DNA of 64,000 bases from Madurella fahalii (taxonomy: Eukaryota; Ascomycota; Sordariomycetes; Sordariales), in the NCBI GenBank assembly GCA_029876055.1, contig CM056875.1, positions 5,357,001 through 5,421,000 on the forward strand, given 5' to 3'. Below are positions 11,282-22,815 of this stretch, one piece after another (position 1 is the first letter of the stretch; every line of letters starts with the position of its first letter). Position numbers and translations under genes: made by a program. The notes beneath the pieces were generated by a model. That model did not search any database and had not been told where the DNA came from. It worked only from the letters and a program-made list of their open reading frames with translations.

Positions 11282-12906
11282 CTATACCACTGTCCCATCA
11301 GGCCCACCAGACAACTGTTCCTTGCTGTCCCCGTCGTCTCCCTGGCTCTCGTGGTTGATGAAGAGGAATGATATGAAAACCACGCCGGCTCCAACCCAGT
11401 ATAACCAGCTGGAGTACTGAGAGTACTGGATCATCTCGCCGATGAGTGATAAGGGTATGTTCATAGAGAGCCCAACCGTGACAACTAGTGGCGTCGTGAG
11501 GAGCATAGCATATGCCCAGAGGATGTCGCTGAAGAAAGAAGCCGCTGAATTGACCTGCCGAATACGTCAGCGGGTTTCGTCCCAAGGTATTCGAAAGCAT
11601 CGGCTTACCATGATGATCGCCCATACGCTCCCCGTCGGCGGCAGTTCAAACTAGACAACCCGAGTCAGTAATAGATCACCACAAGCAGCCCAAAATATGA
11701 TGACTCACTGGCTCAATGCCGGTAAAATGTAGGATGAAGAAGCCCGGCCAGAGAAACAACACGTTGAACAGTCCCACAAGCCCAAAGAAGAGCGGCATGT
11801 CCACCCTATCCTCGTTACCCACTCGCCTCTTCATGACGGTCACATAAATGCCGTAAATGATTGCGCTGAAGAAAGCCATAGAGTCTCCAATGGCAATCTG
11901 TGCTGTCGTCTTGTGCGGAAAATTACCCCTGTTATCATCGTTCGCCCCGGATAGGTCAACCGATGAAATCAGGACCACACCCACCAACGACGCTAGCACC
12001 CCGATAAGCTTGCGCACCGTGAACCCTTCGACTTTGGTGATGGCGCAGAATATCAGCGTCCAGATGCTGCTCGTCGACGTCAGGATCGTCACGCTTCCCA
12101 CACTCGTGTACTCGAGACACGCCGACGCAAAGTAGTTTGCCAGGAACCACAGCATCGAGAACTCGAGGCTCAGCCGTGCCGTCTCGCCTAGACTAAGTTT
12201 CTCCTCCTTGCGGGTGGGCAGGTCCAGGGCCTCCAAGCTTCCTTCGTCGTCAACCAGCAGCCGCTCGCCGGCGGCATCGGCCTCGTCCCCATCCTCGCCG
12301 TCGTCTCGCGTCTTAAGCGGCATCATACCGAGCCGCCGTTCCCTCCATATCGCCAGTACGGCGCTCATGGACGAATCCAGCCCGTTGTTCATGACGTATC
12401 GTATCGTAATGGGTATGAGCGATGCGGCGAAACACGACGTGTTGATGTAGACGAGGAAGAACGGCTTGTTGTAGGTGCCGTCGGAGAATATGTACTGCGG
12501 ATTTGATCAGCCCATCACATTTCCCTCCCTCTCTCGCTCTAACGGAAGCACTGCTACTTCTTGGACTCACACTAGCCAGGAAATTGGACGAAGTCCACAA
12601 AAACACCACCACAAGCAGCAGCGTAATTCCCAGCGTCCGCCGCGCAATCCCGCCCAGGCCAAACTTCGCCCTCATGCCTGACGAGGCTGTCGTTCTACTG
12701 GAGTCGGAAGTTCTTGCTAAAGAACAGGGCGACCGCGAGCTCCGCCCCGGATCCGCCGCTGTTGTCAACATGCCCGCCCTCGAATGCGACCTGCGCCTAG
12801 AGGAGGCGTGGGTGTGGTGGTGGTCGTCGTAGCCAGCATCGGCCGCTATCGATGTCGTGTGATCCGGCGCAAGCTCGCCCGGCAGATGGGGCTCCGTGGG
12901 CGCCAT
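11282..12906 (-). CDS. SLC35F/EamA-type membrane transporter
   Basis: Four exons join in phase: 12906-12571, 12494-11709, 11650-11609 and 11554-11282, giving 478 aa. A hydrophilic N-terminus rich in His, Ser and Arg precedes about ten predicted membrane segments, including TLGITLLLVVVFLWTSSNF, SLEFSMLWFLANYFASA, IGVLASLVGVVLISSV, SMAFFSAIIYGIYVTVMK, FGLVGLFNVLFLWPGFFIL and SSWLYWVGAGVVFISFLFI. The spacing and sequences such as LEYTSVGSVTILTSTSSIWTL match the SLC35F5/YML018C group of the drug/metabolite transporter superfamily. A charged loop (DDGEDGDEADAAGERLLVDD) separates early TMs. The yeast relatives are vacuolar; the substrate is unknown and location here is inference. The third exon is only 42 bp. 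The gene is tandem with YPT7. Confidence 0.85.
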
Positions 12907-13851
12907 CTCCGTATCCTCCCCTCCCTGCTGCTCTCTTGTTCCTCACTGGTTGCGTTGGGTGTGGTGGTTCAGGAATCGTATGGTCGCAGGACTCCAGTGT
13001 ATACACAGTTGTTGCTTGTGCTGTCTTTGATTTTGGTATCAGCCCCAAGAAGGTAGGGACGGTGAAAGCCCGGCGAATGGGGACACCCAGGTACGCATTG
13101 AGACGACCTCGAAACTGCTAAGTAGGCGGAGATGGACGCGAGGTTTGATTTCGGAAGATGAGAAATGCAAATGATGAGGAAATAGCGAATATCCCTTTCA
13201 AATGGATAGAGCGAGCGATACAGAAGAAAAAGCCAGCAACTGCCCGCGGCGGACGTCTTCGTGCAGTGCGACCGTATCGAGGCGTTGAAGCTCGTTGGTT
13301 GTTCCGAGGCATGCCGAAGCAACCTTGAAGCTAGAGTCGAAGCCCCTGGACGCCGCCCAGGGGCCGACCAGTGGGGTCGAAACACAGTATCTCCACCTGG
13401 CGCCACCCAGCGTTTCAGTTTGGGAATAATTGGGGGTTAGGGTTAATCCCGAGAAAGCCATCGTCATGATAGGATATCGTGCGGGAATCACAATATATGC
13501 GGTCGATAACCTTCTTACCTCGAGGGTTGTTTGTCACCGGTGATCGAGGGAATCGTATATGTTTTCCTACATACCATCAACGGGCCCAGGGACTACCAAG
13601 AAATCCAAAGGGGTTGGGAGAGTCAGTTGGGGGCCTGTTGCAACGGCTTGTATATGTCTGATTACCATTTACACCAATGCACCTCTATGAAGCATCCTCA
13701 AAAGGGCGCTGTCAGGCCCTAGGACTCAAACGACGAACCCGACGCTCCACTTCGGGATAAAACAACACACCAGGCACGCCCAGCTTGATATCATACAAAG
13801 CAGGAAACCCAAAACACATCCGAATCATTCACTGTTACCTTGGCTCCCGGT
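12907..13851. other. Intergenic region between transporter 5' end and YPT7 3' end
   Basis: 945 bp, mostly the promoter side of the transporter gene. No gene or repeat is supportable. Confidence 0.55.
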
Positions 13852-14797
13852 TCAGCATGCACATCCATCCCGCTCGTTCTCGATATGAATGTTGATCGGA
13901 TCCTGGAAGTCCCCGCTGAACTCTTCTGACTCCTCCTGGAGCAGCGCATTTCTCGCAATGACTGCAGACGGTCAGCATCCGGCGCTTAGCGCTCAAGGCC
14001 AGCCACGACCTACCTTCGAACGCCTGCTCAACGTTGATGGCCTCCTTTGCGCTTGTCTCAAAGTACGGGATGCCCCCTTTCGACTGGCAGAAGGTCATAG
14101 CCCGCTTATTTGAAATCTGGTGACCAATCAGCAACTGCCAACTGGATGCCGCCTATCCCTCGCCCAGACATACCACTCTCTTGCTCTCCTCCACGTCGAT
14201 CTTGTTCCCAAGCACTACGAACGGGAAATTATCCGGGTCTCGCGGTGACGCTTGGATCAAGAACTCGTCCCTCCAGCTGTCGAGCGCATCAAAGCTCTTG
14301 GAATTGTTGACGTCAAACACCAAGACGCAACAGTCGGCACCTCGGTAGAAGGCCACGCCTAGCGATTGGAACCGTTCTTGTCCTGCCGTATCCCAAAGCT
14401 ACCATACCGGAATGCATATTTTAGTGCGCCGTCGTTGAAGGAGGGGCGAGGCGTTGGGGTGGGGGACTGTATCCGCACCTGCATCGTCACCTGGCGGTCA
14501 TCCACCAGCACCTCCCGGGTCAGGAAATCGGCTCCGATCGTGGCCTTGTAGCTGGCACTGAACTTCTTGTTCACCTGCGATGTGATGCGTGGTCAGCAGG
14601 CGTGTTGCTGGATGCGCCAGGTAATGATTCGCTTGGGAGTCTCGGCAGCGTACATATTGATTCATGAGACTGGTCTTGCCGACACCGCTGTCGCCTAGAA
14701 TGATAACCTAGCCCCCGGAGTCCTTAGCAAAGAGAGCGGCCTCGTGCCGACGTTGGTGCGCGCAAACCTTCAATAAAACCTTCTTTCTGGAAGCCAT
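13852..14797 (-). CDS. YPT7: Rab7-type GTPase Ypt7 (vacuole fusion)
   Basis: Ypt7/Rab7 drives late-endosome and vacuole fusion through the HOPS tether. Six exons join in phase: 14797-14768, 14707-14654, 14574-14479, 14398-14174, 14116-14014 and 13961-13852, giving 205 aa, the usual fungal length. The start is MASRKKVLLK. Visible GTPase motifs are P-loop GDSGVGKT, switch I YKATIGADF, switch II LWDTAGQERFQSLG, NKID (in VVLGNKIDVEESKR) and ETSAKE. The protein ends in CAC, a CXC double-geranylgeranylation signal. The split across six small exons explains why no long open frame marks it. It is divergent from the AAA-like gene at 15505. Confidence 0.95.
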
Positions 14798-15504
14798 CGT
14801 TGCGCTGGCTCAAAAACCGATCGATGACGCGGGGAAGACGGATGGGTAACGCTTGATCGGCGTAACCCGTTGCTACTCGGCGTGTTCCAAGGACAGTGGT
14901 GTCGATGCGCCTGAAGGATACCAGCAGAGGCAGAAGGCGTCGAGGAAGGAATGGTTGCAGCGGAGAGCACACAAGTATATCGATCGCAAGTTGCGCCCCA
15001 AAAACAAGTGGAAGGTTCCGGACTTGATAAATGGACGGGGCTGATGGTTCAAGGCCCCAGCGTTGGAAGAGTGACGAAGATGAGCCAGCAATGGGTCCGC
15101 ACCAGCCACGGCAACAAGACATGGGCAAAGCACCCGTTTGGTGGTAAGAGCCAATCAAAGCTTCTTATGAGCGTTGGCCCGCTGCTAGAGCCCAGGCGAC
15201 TTTGGGCCTAGCGCTCGAGCCCCCCACCCTTCTTCTCCTTTCCACATGCGCCGCCTCCGCCATTTCTGGGTCTGGGTTCCTTGCCTGGCAGCCGTCAACA
15301 TCAACCAACCTCGTGACAGCCCGAGCCTGGCTGACTCCGCGGTCCGTGTGCGTGTGTGATAGTCCCGCCGAGTCCTAAGATGGAAGCAATAGGTCATCCG
15401 TGAACATACACATATAGGATGAATTGTGATTGGGTAGAAAAGCCGGGTTTCATTGGTAGCCTTGATCCTGCTGCTCTCTGCAGCCTCACGCAGCCGGGAC
15501 GTCT
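14798..15504. other. Divergent promoter region, YPT7 / AAA-like gene
   Basis: 707 bp with no supportable gene; the short frames overlapping it lack motifs. Confidence 0.55.
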
Positions 15505-16965
15505 GTGATCGCTGGCGGCTCTTGGGAAATGGCGGATGCGCGGCTCCTCGACAAGATCCATGCGCTCAGCGACCTCGAGCTGGCAGTACTCCTCTGCCTC
15601 GTCGCTCGGGAGCATTGCCTGATCGGGACTGAGCCAGACAGCGTGGACGAGCTCGCCGAGGAGTTGCGCCTGATCGCCTCCAAGACGTTCAACCTCAGCT
15701 CCGCCATCATCAGCTGCCACGCCCACACAACCCTTGACGAATTCGCAACAGGTCTGCTGGCCGCTCATCCCTCGCCAGGCAACACACGCTCCGTTTCCCC
15801 TTATCACCCGCGCTATGAACAACCGCAGTCGTCCACAGAGGGCCCGTCATCCGCCGCTGGGACCTATTTTCCGATCACCCCAGCGTCCCGAGCAGTTCGA
15901 GGCTCACTATCCCCTCGTATCGGCAGCACCATAGGTTCACCATCTCCCGCGATCGGTGTGGGGGCCAGCAACTCGCAGGCCTCGCATCAACCGCGAATCG
16001 CCAACGTCATCCTAGCTAAGGACCTCGGCCGCGCTCCCCGCGCCGTCCAGATCCAAGCCCTCGAGCTTCTCCGCACAAGGCGCATCTTCACACGGACTAG
16101 CGTGCAGACCGCTCCAAAGCAATTCCTCTTCATCGCCCTCGTAGGCGGCGCGAGCGGCGGACAGTCACGGGTGACGCCGCATCTTAACGACTTTTTCTAC
16201 CTCGCGCACTGGCATGACCCAGAGGACGGGCTCCCGTATCTGGACGAGGAGTCTGGGCAACTCAACAGGGCCGGGGCCGGAGCCGGAGTCGATGAGCTCG
16301 ACGACGGTGCCTCCACAAACTCAAACAGCAGCGTAGTAAAGCGTGGTTCATCCTCTCTCGGCACCTCAGGAACAGGATTAGGCGTCATCGAAAGCAAATG
16401 GCTCTCTCTCAACAAAAACAGCAGCAGCAGCAGCACTAGCAGCAGCAACAGCAGCATCCCCAAGCCCACGCTATTCTCCTTCCAACAACCACAGCAACAC
16501 CATCACCACCAGCACCAACCTCCAACCAACTCAGACCTGCCGCAAGAACCCCCGACCCCCGTCAGCGCTCCTCTCTTCGCAGAAGGCGACATCTCCCTCC
16601 TCGCCCAACTCAGCCAGCAAACCCACGTCGACGTGGACGTGACGCGCTACCAGATGAACCTCATCTCCTTCCTCCGCACGCACCGCGCCGTGGCGGGCGG
16701 CGTCTCCCCCACGGCCACGAAGCACCTCGAGCGCCTCGCCAAATCCCTCGCTCCGCTGCACGGCCTCGACTTCGTCACCCCGTCGCTGGTGGCGCTGGCC
16801 GCCAAGAAGGTCTATCTGCACCGCATCCAGGTGGTGGCGGACCCGGAGAGGGAGAGGAGTATGCAATGGGGCAGCGAGCTCGGCGCGGTCAGGGCGCTGC
16901 TGGAAGGGGTCGGGCCGGAGGAGGTGATTGAGGATGTGATTGGGCTGGTGGCGGTGCCGAGTTGA
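15505..16965 (+). CDS. Fungal protein related to the lid part of Mg-chelatase/MoxR-type AAA proteins
   Basis: A single-exon frame of 486 aa (or 478 aa from the ATG at 15529, giving MADARLLDK). The N-terminal block has LSDLELAVLLCLVAREHCL and TFNLSSAIISC. The middle has NVILAKDLGRAPRAVQIQAL, LLRTRRIFTRTSVQTAPKQF and TPHLNDFFYLAHWHD. A Ser/Gln/His-rich linker follows (Ser run near 16425, QQPQQHHHHQHQ), then a helical C-terminus (VDVTRYQMNLISFLRTHRAV, FVTPSLVALAAKKVYLHRI). Fungal homologues are often labelled magnesium chelatase, because the C-terminal half resembles the AAA lid. I see no Walker A motif, so ATPase activity is doubtful. Function unknown; conservation of blocks around low-complexity linkers supports a real gene. 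It converges with GDA1. Confidence 0.75.
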   Translation: MIAGGSWEMADARLLDKIHALSDLELAVLLCLVAREHCLIGTEPDSVDELAEELRLIASKTFNLSSAIISCHAHTTLDEFATGLLAAHPSPGNTRSVSPYHPRYEQPQSSTEGPSSAAGTYFPITPASRAVRGSLSPRIGSTIGSPSPAIGVGASNSQASHQPRIANVILAKDLGRAPRAVQIQALELLRTRRIFTRTSVQTAPKQFLFIALVGGASGGQSRVTPHLNDFFYLAHWHDPEDGLPYLDEESGQLNRAGAGAGVDELDDGASTNSNSSVVKRGSSSLGTSGTGLGVIESKWLSLNKNSSSSSTSSSNSSIPKPTLFSFQQPQQHHHHQHQPPTNSDLPQEPPTPVSAPLFAEGDISLLAQLSQQTHVDVDVTRYQMNLISFLRTHRAVAGGVSPTATKHLERLAKSLAPLHGLDFVTPSLVALAAKKVYLHRIQVVADPERERSMQWGSELGAVRALLEGVGPEEVIEDVIGLVAVPS

Positions 16966-17753
16966 AAAAGCATCAAATCGATGATGATTATGATAATGAT
17001 GATGATCACAATAATGCATAAGTAGGGTGAAGTTCAAAAGGCCGTACAGCACAGAAGGAAGGTTTTACGGTACATAGATATAATTGTATTGCCCAGTCAA
17101 GTCTGGTATGGCAGGCAATAAACCATAATGATAATAAACTCACAATATCTAGGCGACATTCAGGTTTCCAAGCTAGGACTTGATCCGCTACGTGCTTTTA
17201 TCAAACATCCAGCAAAAACTCTATTTTACTGGACTATTAATCTGCATTGTACACCGAGCTCATACAGTATTCTTCGTTTCTCCATTTCTCCATTCACCCA
17301 ATTGTTGGTACCTCGGGTCCTGTAACCACAGGACTGGCACCATGCGTAGGTGCGCATGCGTATTTATGTCCTTGGAACCGGCGACATGTGTACGGGGAAA
17401 AAAAAAAAAAATCAACAGAATAATCCACAGAAACCCCAGATAAACGCCGAGTTTGAGCAGAACATGCGCGATAGGTTCTTCAGCCAGCCGATCCCAGTGC
17501 GTCGTATCAATAACGAATCAATGTTGTGATGCGTTCCCAGCTATGTGGCAAAACGGGTCTCTCCGTACCCAACGCCCGCTCTATTGTTTTCTCTAGGTTG
17601 CTTAATGCACCTCGGTAATCTTGCATTGCCAACCCGATCCCTTGGACAGCAACGGCAAGCTAAGAAAAAAAAAAAGAAAAGGTTAGTACTCGAAATCAAC
17701 TCACCAAAAAAGGGAGGTTGTAGAAAGTAGAAAACAAGATAAAAATAGTAAAC
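16966..17753. other. Intergenic region between convergent AAA-like gene and GDA1
   Basis: 788 bp of 3' flanks with a short GATGATTATGAT array (about 16978-17010), an A14 run (17398-17411) and a second A-rich run near 17664-17682. No gene is supportable. Confidence 0.55.
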
Positions 17754-19444
17754 TTACCTAGCCCCCAAACACCAACCAAGTTCATTCCCTTTGATCTGCT
17801 TAGCGATTCGCACCTCGCGGTCAATCGGCATCTCATAGCCGGTGTGTGTGAGCGCCAGCATAAAGTTCAGGTCCAGGCAGTGCTCGGGCCTGTCGCGTAG
17901 CTCTTCAAGCGCGCCGGGCACGCTGGTGAAGACGTCCCAGGCGGGCTCGCCGCCGCACACGTGCCGAGCAAGGTCGGCCATCTCGCGGAGGGTAAACGAC
18001 TCGGGCATGCCGAGCGGCTGGGTGCGGTCGTAAAAGTACGACAGGAAGTAGATGTCCTCCTTGGCAAACGTCTTGGACATGGACGGCTGGTGCACGCCGT
18101 TGAAGGAGCACGGCGCTAGTTTGCACTCGGCGTCTTTCCGGAGGATGCGCTCCGCGATGCCGCGGCACTGGGCGGGTGCCGGCGAGGCGGGGCCTGTCAT
18201 GTTGAGCAGCTCTAGCGTCTTGCCGAGCGCGTGGCCATCGGGCAGGGTGACGTTGACAAGCTTGGATGTGCCCGACGAGAAGCAGGGGTTGATGATGGGT
18301 TTCTTCAGCCAGGAGCGGTCTTCCTCATGGGTCTCGTCCCCTTTGTGAGCCTTGTAAACGTCGTCGACGAGGGTGGCGTGGATTGCCTCCCGCGCCGACA
18401 TCAGGCCATAACCCAGGTGCGAGTGCTGATAGAGGCTGAACTTGCGGCCGCCAAAGTCAAGCTCGTACTTGTGGTCGCCTTCGGCCAGCTTCTCGGGCAT
18501 GCCGCCAGAGCTGAGGCCCTCAAAGCTCGGCTGGAAAACGATCTGCGTCGAGCCGCCACCGAGATCGAACACGGCAGCCGTCTCGCTGTGATCGGGGCCG
18601 CCGATCTTGCCGAGCAGGTAGTTGGTCGTGATCCATGCATAGACACCCTCATCGGAACCGTCCATGATGGCGACACCGTTCTCGGCTTTGGAGACGACGG
18701 GGAACGGATACTTTTTTTCGAGGCGGTTTCTGACGGCGTCCAGAATCTTGTCGCTCTTCTCCTGGCCAATGAGGCGCAAACCGGCAGTGGCCTTGACCGC
18801 GATCGGGCTGCAAGCCTTCAGCTTGTCGGGAACGACCTTGAGCGCCTCGTCAAGCAGGGGGTCCAGGCTCTTGGCGGCTGCCTCGGGGTCGTCCTTGTAC
18901 GCGCTCAAACCGCTGCTCTTGCCCTCGATCTTCTCGGTCATCTTGAACAGGACCTCGCCCTCGAGCTCGGGCGCCGCGCCGCAGTTGTTGAACTTGTAGA
19001 CGTGGATGCGCGAGCCGGTGCTGCCAGCGTCAATCATGGAGACGTACTGCACGATGGGCTTGTCCTTCGAGTACGACTTGGTGCATCGTTCGGTTCCATA
19101 CGACGAATCCGACGGCGTCTGGCCTTGGCCTGGGGAGCCTGATGATACTTGGGGAAACATGTGTGAGCAGCCGCCCGAACAACCTTCAAGTGCGATGGGG
19201 CTGATGACCTACCTCCATTGTAAATTTCCACCCCGGCCGGCGAGAAGTAGTAAAAGAGGAAAAACACGAGGAAAATGATGGCGCCCGTCTTGAAGTAGCG
19301 CGCGCGCTGCGACTGTGACACCCACGCAGACTGCATCTTCATGATTAAGTTCGGCTCCCGGCTGACGTCGTCGTAGCGGTCGGGTTTCTCGTGCGGGTCG
19401 TAGGCGATGTGCTTCGTCGGCAACGAGACCGACGTGCGCCGCAT
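17754..19444 (-). CDS. GDA1: Golgi guanosine diphosphatase (GDA1/CD39 nucleotidase family)
   Basis: GDPase hydrolyses GDP to GMP in the Golgi lumen, allowing GDP-sugar/GMP exchange for glycosylation. Exon 1 is 19444-19213 and exon 2 is 19138-17754 (CAG acceptor; an AAG acceptor giving 19147 is also in frame), about 538 aa. Exon 1 starts MRRTSVSLPTK and carries one signal anchor (TGAIIFLVFFLFYYFSP), so this is a type II membrane protein. Apyrase conserved regions are all present: DAGSTGSR, KATAGLR, IMDGSDEGVYAWITTNYLL and VFDLGGGSTQ. Upstream in-frame ATGs could lengthen the cytoplasmic tail. A 303-aa antisense open frame over exon 2 is a shadow. Identity is secure from the four motifs and topology. 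Confidence 0.95.
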
Positions 19445-20888
19445 AGGGGACGAGTTCGAGTGCCCGACGTTGCGACGTGGAGAAATCAGGCGACTCGAAA
19501 GGACAGCAGAGGTGGCTACGAGAAGAGGCCGTGCATTGCTTTGCCAAAGTGGCAATTGATCAATCAATCAAGGAAGGTTTGGGGGTTTTAAACGAGAGAC
19601 GAGAAAAGAGCCTGCGGCAAAAGCATGGATTGCACGAACGGTAGCGCTGTTGCCCGCTGCACTGCCCGGAAGATTAAGAAAAATCTCGAGGGGACTCTGA
19701 AGACGGGTTTGGAAAGGAGGTTCGATAAGTTATCGTCCCAGATTTTCCAGTGGCTCCGGGGTCTCGCTGAAACCTCGATGCCAAGGAATGACGACGCGGG
19801 TGACAGGAGGCCGTTTGCCAGCATTGTCCAGATTTGGCCAACATCCAGAAACTGTCTGCCACTCTGTGTTTCATTGGACGGAATCTCATTGTCATTACCC
19901 AATTTTCCCCACACCCTGATCCGGGGATCTTCCCCCTACTCTAGAAACAACGGCAACGACATTCTGAATGCGGCTGTCTGTCGAACCATTCCCTGCCGTC
20001 TACATAGGAGCGGGAGGGATTTTATTCGTTTACACAGAGATCTCGTGTAGGTTAAATCGCAATCCCGAATTGCGAAGTCGAACAAGCCGTGCGTCCCTCG
20101 AGCTAGATATTCTTCAAAAACCTCGAAGCTCCCATAGCTCCCCTCACTCCCAAGCGCTCCCCTAACCGAGGAATGAATTTGAATAAGGAAGTGGGAAAGG
20201 GGGTGAGAGTGTGAAAGCGGAAATGGAAAATGAAAAAGAAGGGGGAAAAAAATGCTACACTCGCTATTACTTCTAATTGCCATAGATCTTCCCGCCACCC
20301 CGATTCTGTTCCATCCGAATTGCCCGTCTCCAGCTTCACCTGCTTCGGTGGTTTACCTGCCAACCTTCAAGTCCCAAATTCGTGAAGGGGCACTCTCGAT
20401 ACAGCCTGTCTAGATCCGATCCAATGACCCCGGCCTCGGCAACAATCGTCACCCCTTCATCATGCAGCGTGGGAGGTGATAACTAACGGCGCCGAGTAAC
20501 TGAGAGAATGGTAGCGTGCTCCGCCGACACACCCATTGAGCGCTCTGACAAAGGTATTTTGGTGGTTCGTCTGTCAGAGTTAGGCCAACGACACCGTGGG
20601 AATGGAGGGCGATTCATGTGCGGATTGCCGTTACTTGTCCTACAAAGTGGTTGACTTGTGAATTACGCTCTGGACGGACTTCATGGCTCTCTCCTGCGTT
20701 TGAAGTTGAGGATAAAGAAGGCAAAACCGACATAGCACTCTGAGTTGCGGCAGGGTTGGACGGGAAGCTGTGCGTCGCTGGCCAGGCAAGGATCAAGAGC
20801 TTTGACTCAGACGAGTCAAAGACCAAAGATACTAAACGCAAGTCAAGCGATATCTACACCACGGGTATGGTGGGGGACGGAGTTCAAA
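19445..20888. other. Intergenic region upstream of GDA1
   Basis: Presumed GDA1 promoter plus 1 kb or more with no supportable coding sequence. Confidence 0.5.
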
Positions 20889-21640
20889 GCAACTGAGGAT
20901 GCGGTAGACACCATTGCCCGGGCGGTCAACGTGACCGGGATACCATGCGTCTTATGGGTCAGTACCTCAACGTCCACAGTGTCCTATCTGCGGTAGCCGC
21001 AAGTACTCCCTAATCAAGGAGATTACGGATGTTTTCCCAACACAGGCCAAGTCGGTCGATTTCATCGTCCCACCTGATCGCGTTCAGGGCATACAGGGCG
21101 CCCTTAGTATTCCACTGGTCTCAGCCTCGGGGTCTGTTGGAATATGAGGCTTTGCGGCATGGCCGATCCTAATCCTATCAGTCCACTGCCAGCCCATCAT
21201 TTCCATATCTAGAACGTGGAAGAAGTCAGGCTGAAGCTATCTCAACAATCCGAAACACCCTGGGTCCTGCCTCCACTCCATAACTCCATGACGAATCCAA
21301 AGGCGCACCCATTTCCGCGGTATTTCACGCTTTCGACCGGCAAGACTGCGCTCCCCCCTACGTAATACGCAAGCGCTACAAGTATGTTCCAGTCGGAGCA
21401 GAATGCTGTCGCCGTGCCCATGGCCCACATCTTCCTGGAAGCCGCTCTACGTATGGCAGTCCACGAGACTGACAGGTGCGCCGACGATTTTTCGATGTCA
21501 AATATGTTCGTACATGAGCGAATACGTTAAAAATGCCGGCTTTCTGGATACAGATCTGCCCGCCGAGCCGCTTCAAAAAGCATACAAAGGATGTGATGAA
21601 GGGGAAATAATCCCTCGTGAATTTGGAATCAGATTGGGAA
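20889..21640 (+). pseudogene. Decayed member of an uncharacterised fungal family (possibly nucleotidyltransferase-fold)
   Basis: Protein-like segments lie in order on the + strand but in changing frames. ATEDAVDTIARAVNVTGIPCVLW (two parts: ATEDAVDTIARA and VNVTGIPCVLW) reads to 20958. GQYLNVHSV is one frame away at a GGG run. SVDFIVPPDRVQGIQGAL and SIPLVSAS follow at about 21053-21130. EEVRLKLSQQSETPWVLPPL, NSMTNPKAHPFPRYF and LSTGKTALPP lie at about 21217-21360, then FQSEQNAVAVPMAHIFLEA, and YMSEYVKNAGFLDTDLPAEP with LQKAYKGCDEG to about 21610. I see in-frame stops (TAG near 21211, TAA near 21363) and at least two frameshifts. The order VLWG / DFVVPD / LPPL resembles, from memory, a common fungal family of unknown function. 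Segments are directly visible; the family link is inference. Confidence 0.5.
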
Positions 21641-22166
21641 TTTTTTTTTTTTTCTTTATAAGTTGCCAAGAGAAGTGGCCTGTTCGTAGTTATCAGAAGG
21701 ATGGCTCAGTCCACCCAATGAAAAGGTTATCGGTAGGAAAATACAGGCACACGGGGAACAGCGGGTGAGATTCAGCCGTTGGCGTGGGTAAGGGATGGCT
21801 CGTAATGCGGCAGCAACGATATCGCGGCTCCGGCCGTTGTAGGTAGATGATTGGCCGTAAGGTACATACGCCTTAACAAATCTAGACATTATACCCCTTG
21901 AAGAACGTGTAGAAACAACAAATCGCGGGTGGAACTGCCAACACCCTTCTTACCACTTTCCGGATATTAGTATAGCCTTCCGTTTTGCTTAATGTAGGAG
22001 GTTGACCCCAGGAACAGGAGGTTGAAAAACGTCATAGCTCATACAATTACAGTTTGCAGCACAAGATGGCTCCTAGTTGCATTTCAAAACATTCACCAAG
22101 ATCTAGGCTCAGCAAGGATTAAAGAGTCCAGTCCCTTTTAGCCCCAGACCCCGTATCCCAGCTCAA

Positions 22167-22815
22167 GGCGCCGCTCGTCAGGTTATCCAGCTCTTCAAAA
22201 CCCCAGATTCATATGCCGACGCCGAGATTACCGTCATTAGGAGACTAACTAAGTGAAACCATGACCCCGACGGCAGGATCACTAAGGTACCCTGAGTCCG
22301 GCATCACGAGTATGCACTATCAAAGCTCACGTTGCGTTTAGGATATCGATTCCATTATCAACATTTATGAAGTGAAACTGGATTATCAAGGAGAAGCTCT
22401 TGGCTACGGCCTCTACAAAAACCCATTTCAAGCGGCCCGGCAGATTTTCAGTCACCATATGACGGACAACCAGCGGGTGATTCTCATCCCAGTCAAGTTC
22501 ATTCCGGTGTGGCAGGTGCGCCTCTCCTCCTTTTTTCGCCTTTCTTTTTTCATTCCTTCTTTGCCTCCGTTATCCCTATTTCTATCCGCTTTCCTGTCGT
22601 GACTGGGGACTCGCTGTGGGATTACTAGTATACAAGTGCTAGCATTCCCTGTCCAGTGTGCCTACCCGCATCACGGGCTAAAGAGGACCGGACAGATCCC
22701 GGCAAATTATATCCCGTACATTCCAAAATCGATCTTCTTTATCTCCAAGATCAGCATCTGCTTGGTAATTGGCAAGAAACTCGTGCATCGGTGTGGGAAT
22801 GACCTTAGAAGATAG
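22167..22815 (+). pseudogene. Broken gene of a fungal nucleotidyltransferase-like family, three exons
   Basis: Three segments join in phase by plausible GT-AG introns. 22167-22286 gives AARQVIQLFKTP, SYADAEITVI and NHDPDGRITK. 22342-22515 gives DIDSIINIYEVKLDYQGEAL, YKNPFQAARQIFSHH and ILIPVKFIPVWQ. 22657-22815 gives IPANYIPYIPKSIFF and ends in TAG. The implied introns are 55 and 141 bp. A TGA at 22254-22256 interrupts segment 1. The scheme ITVIGGLA ... TKDVDFIINI ... ID.TPVWQ ... IPYISP.DLL is, from memory, that of an uncharacterised fungal family with a nucleotidyltransferase-like fold. Here the expected GG is RR (AGG AGA) and a likely TGG is TGA, all G-to-A changes. No start codon is certain. 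Joint preservation of frames and splice sites makes chance unlikely. Confidence 0.5.

Noticed and set aside
18231..19142. 303-aa open frame antisense to GDA1
   Set aside because: Exact complement of the conserved GDA1 exon; low-complexity Leu/Ala/Val composition.
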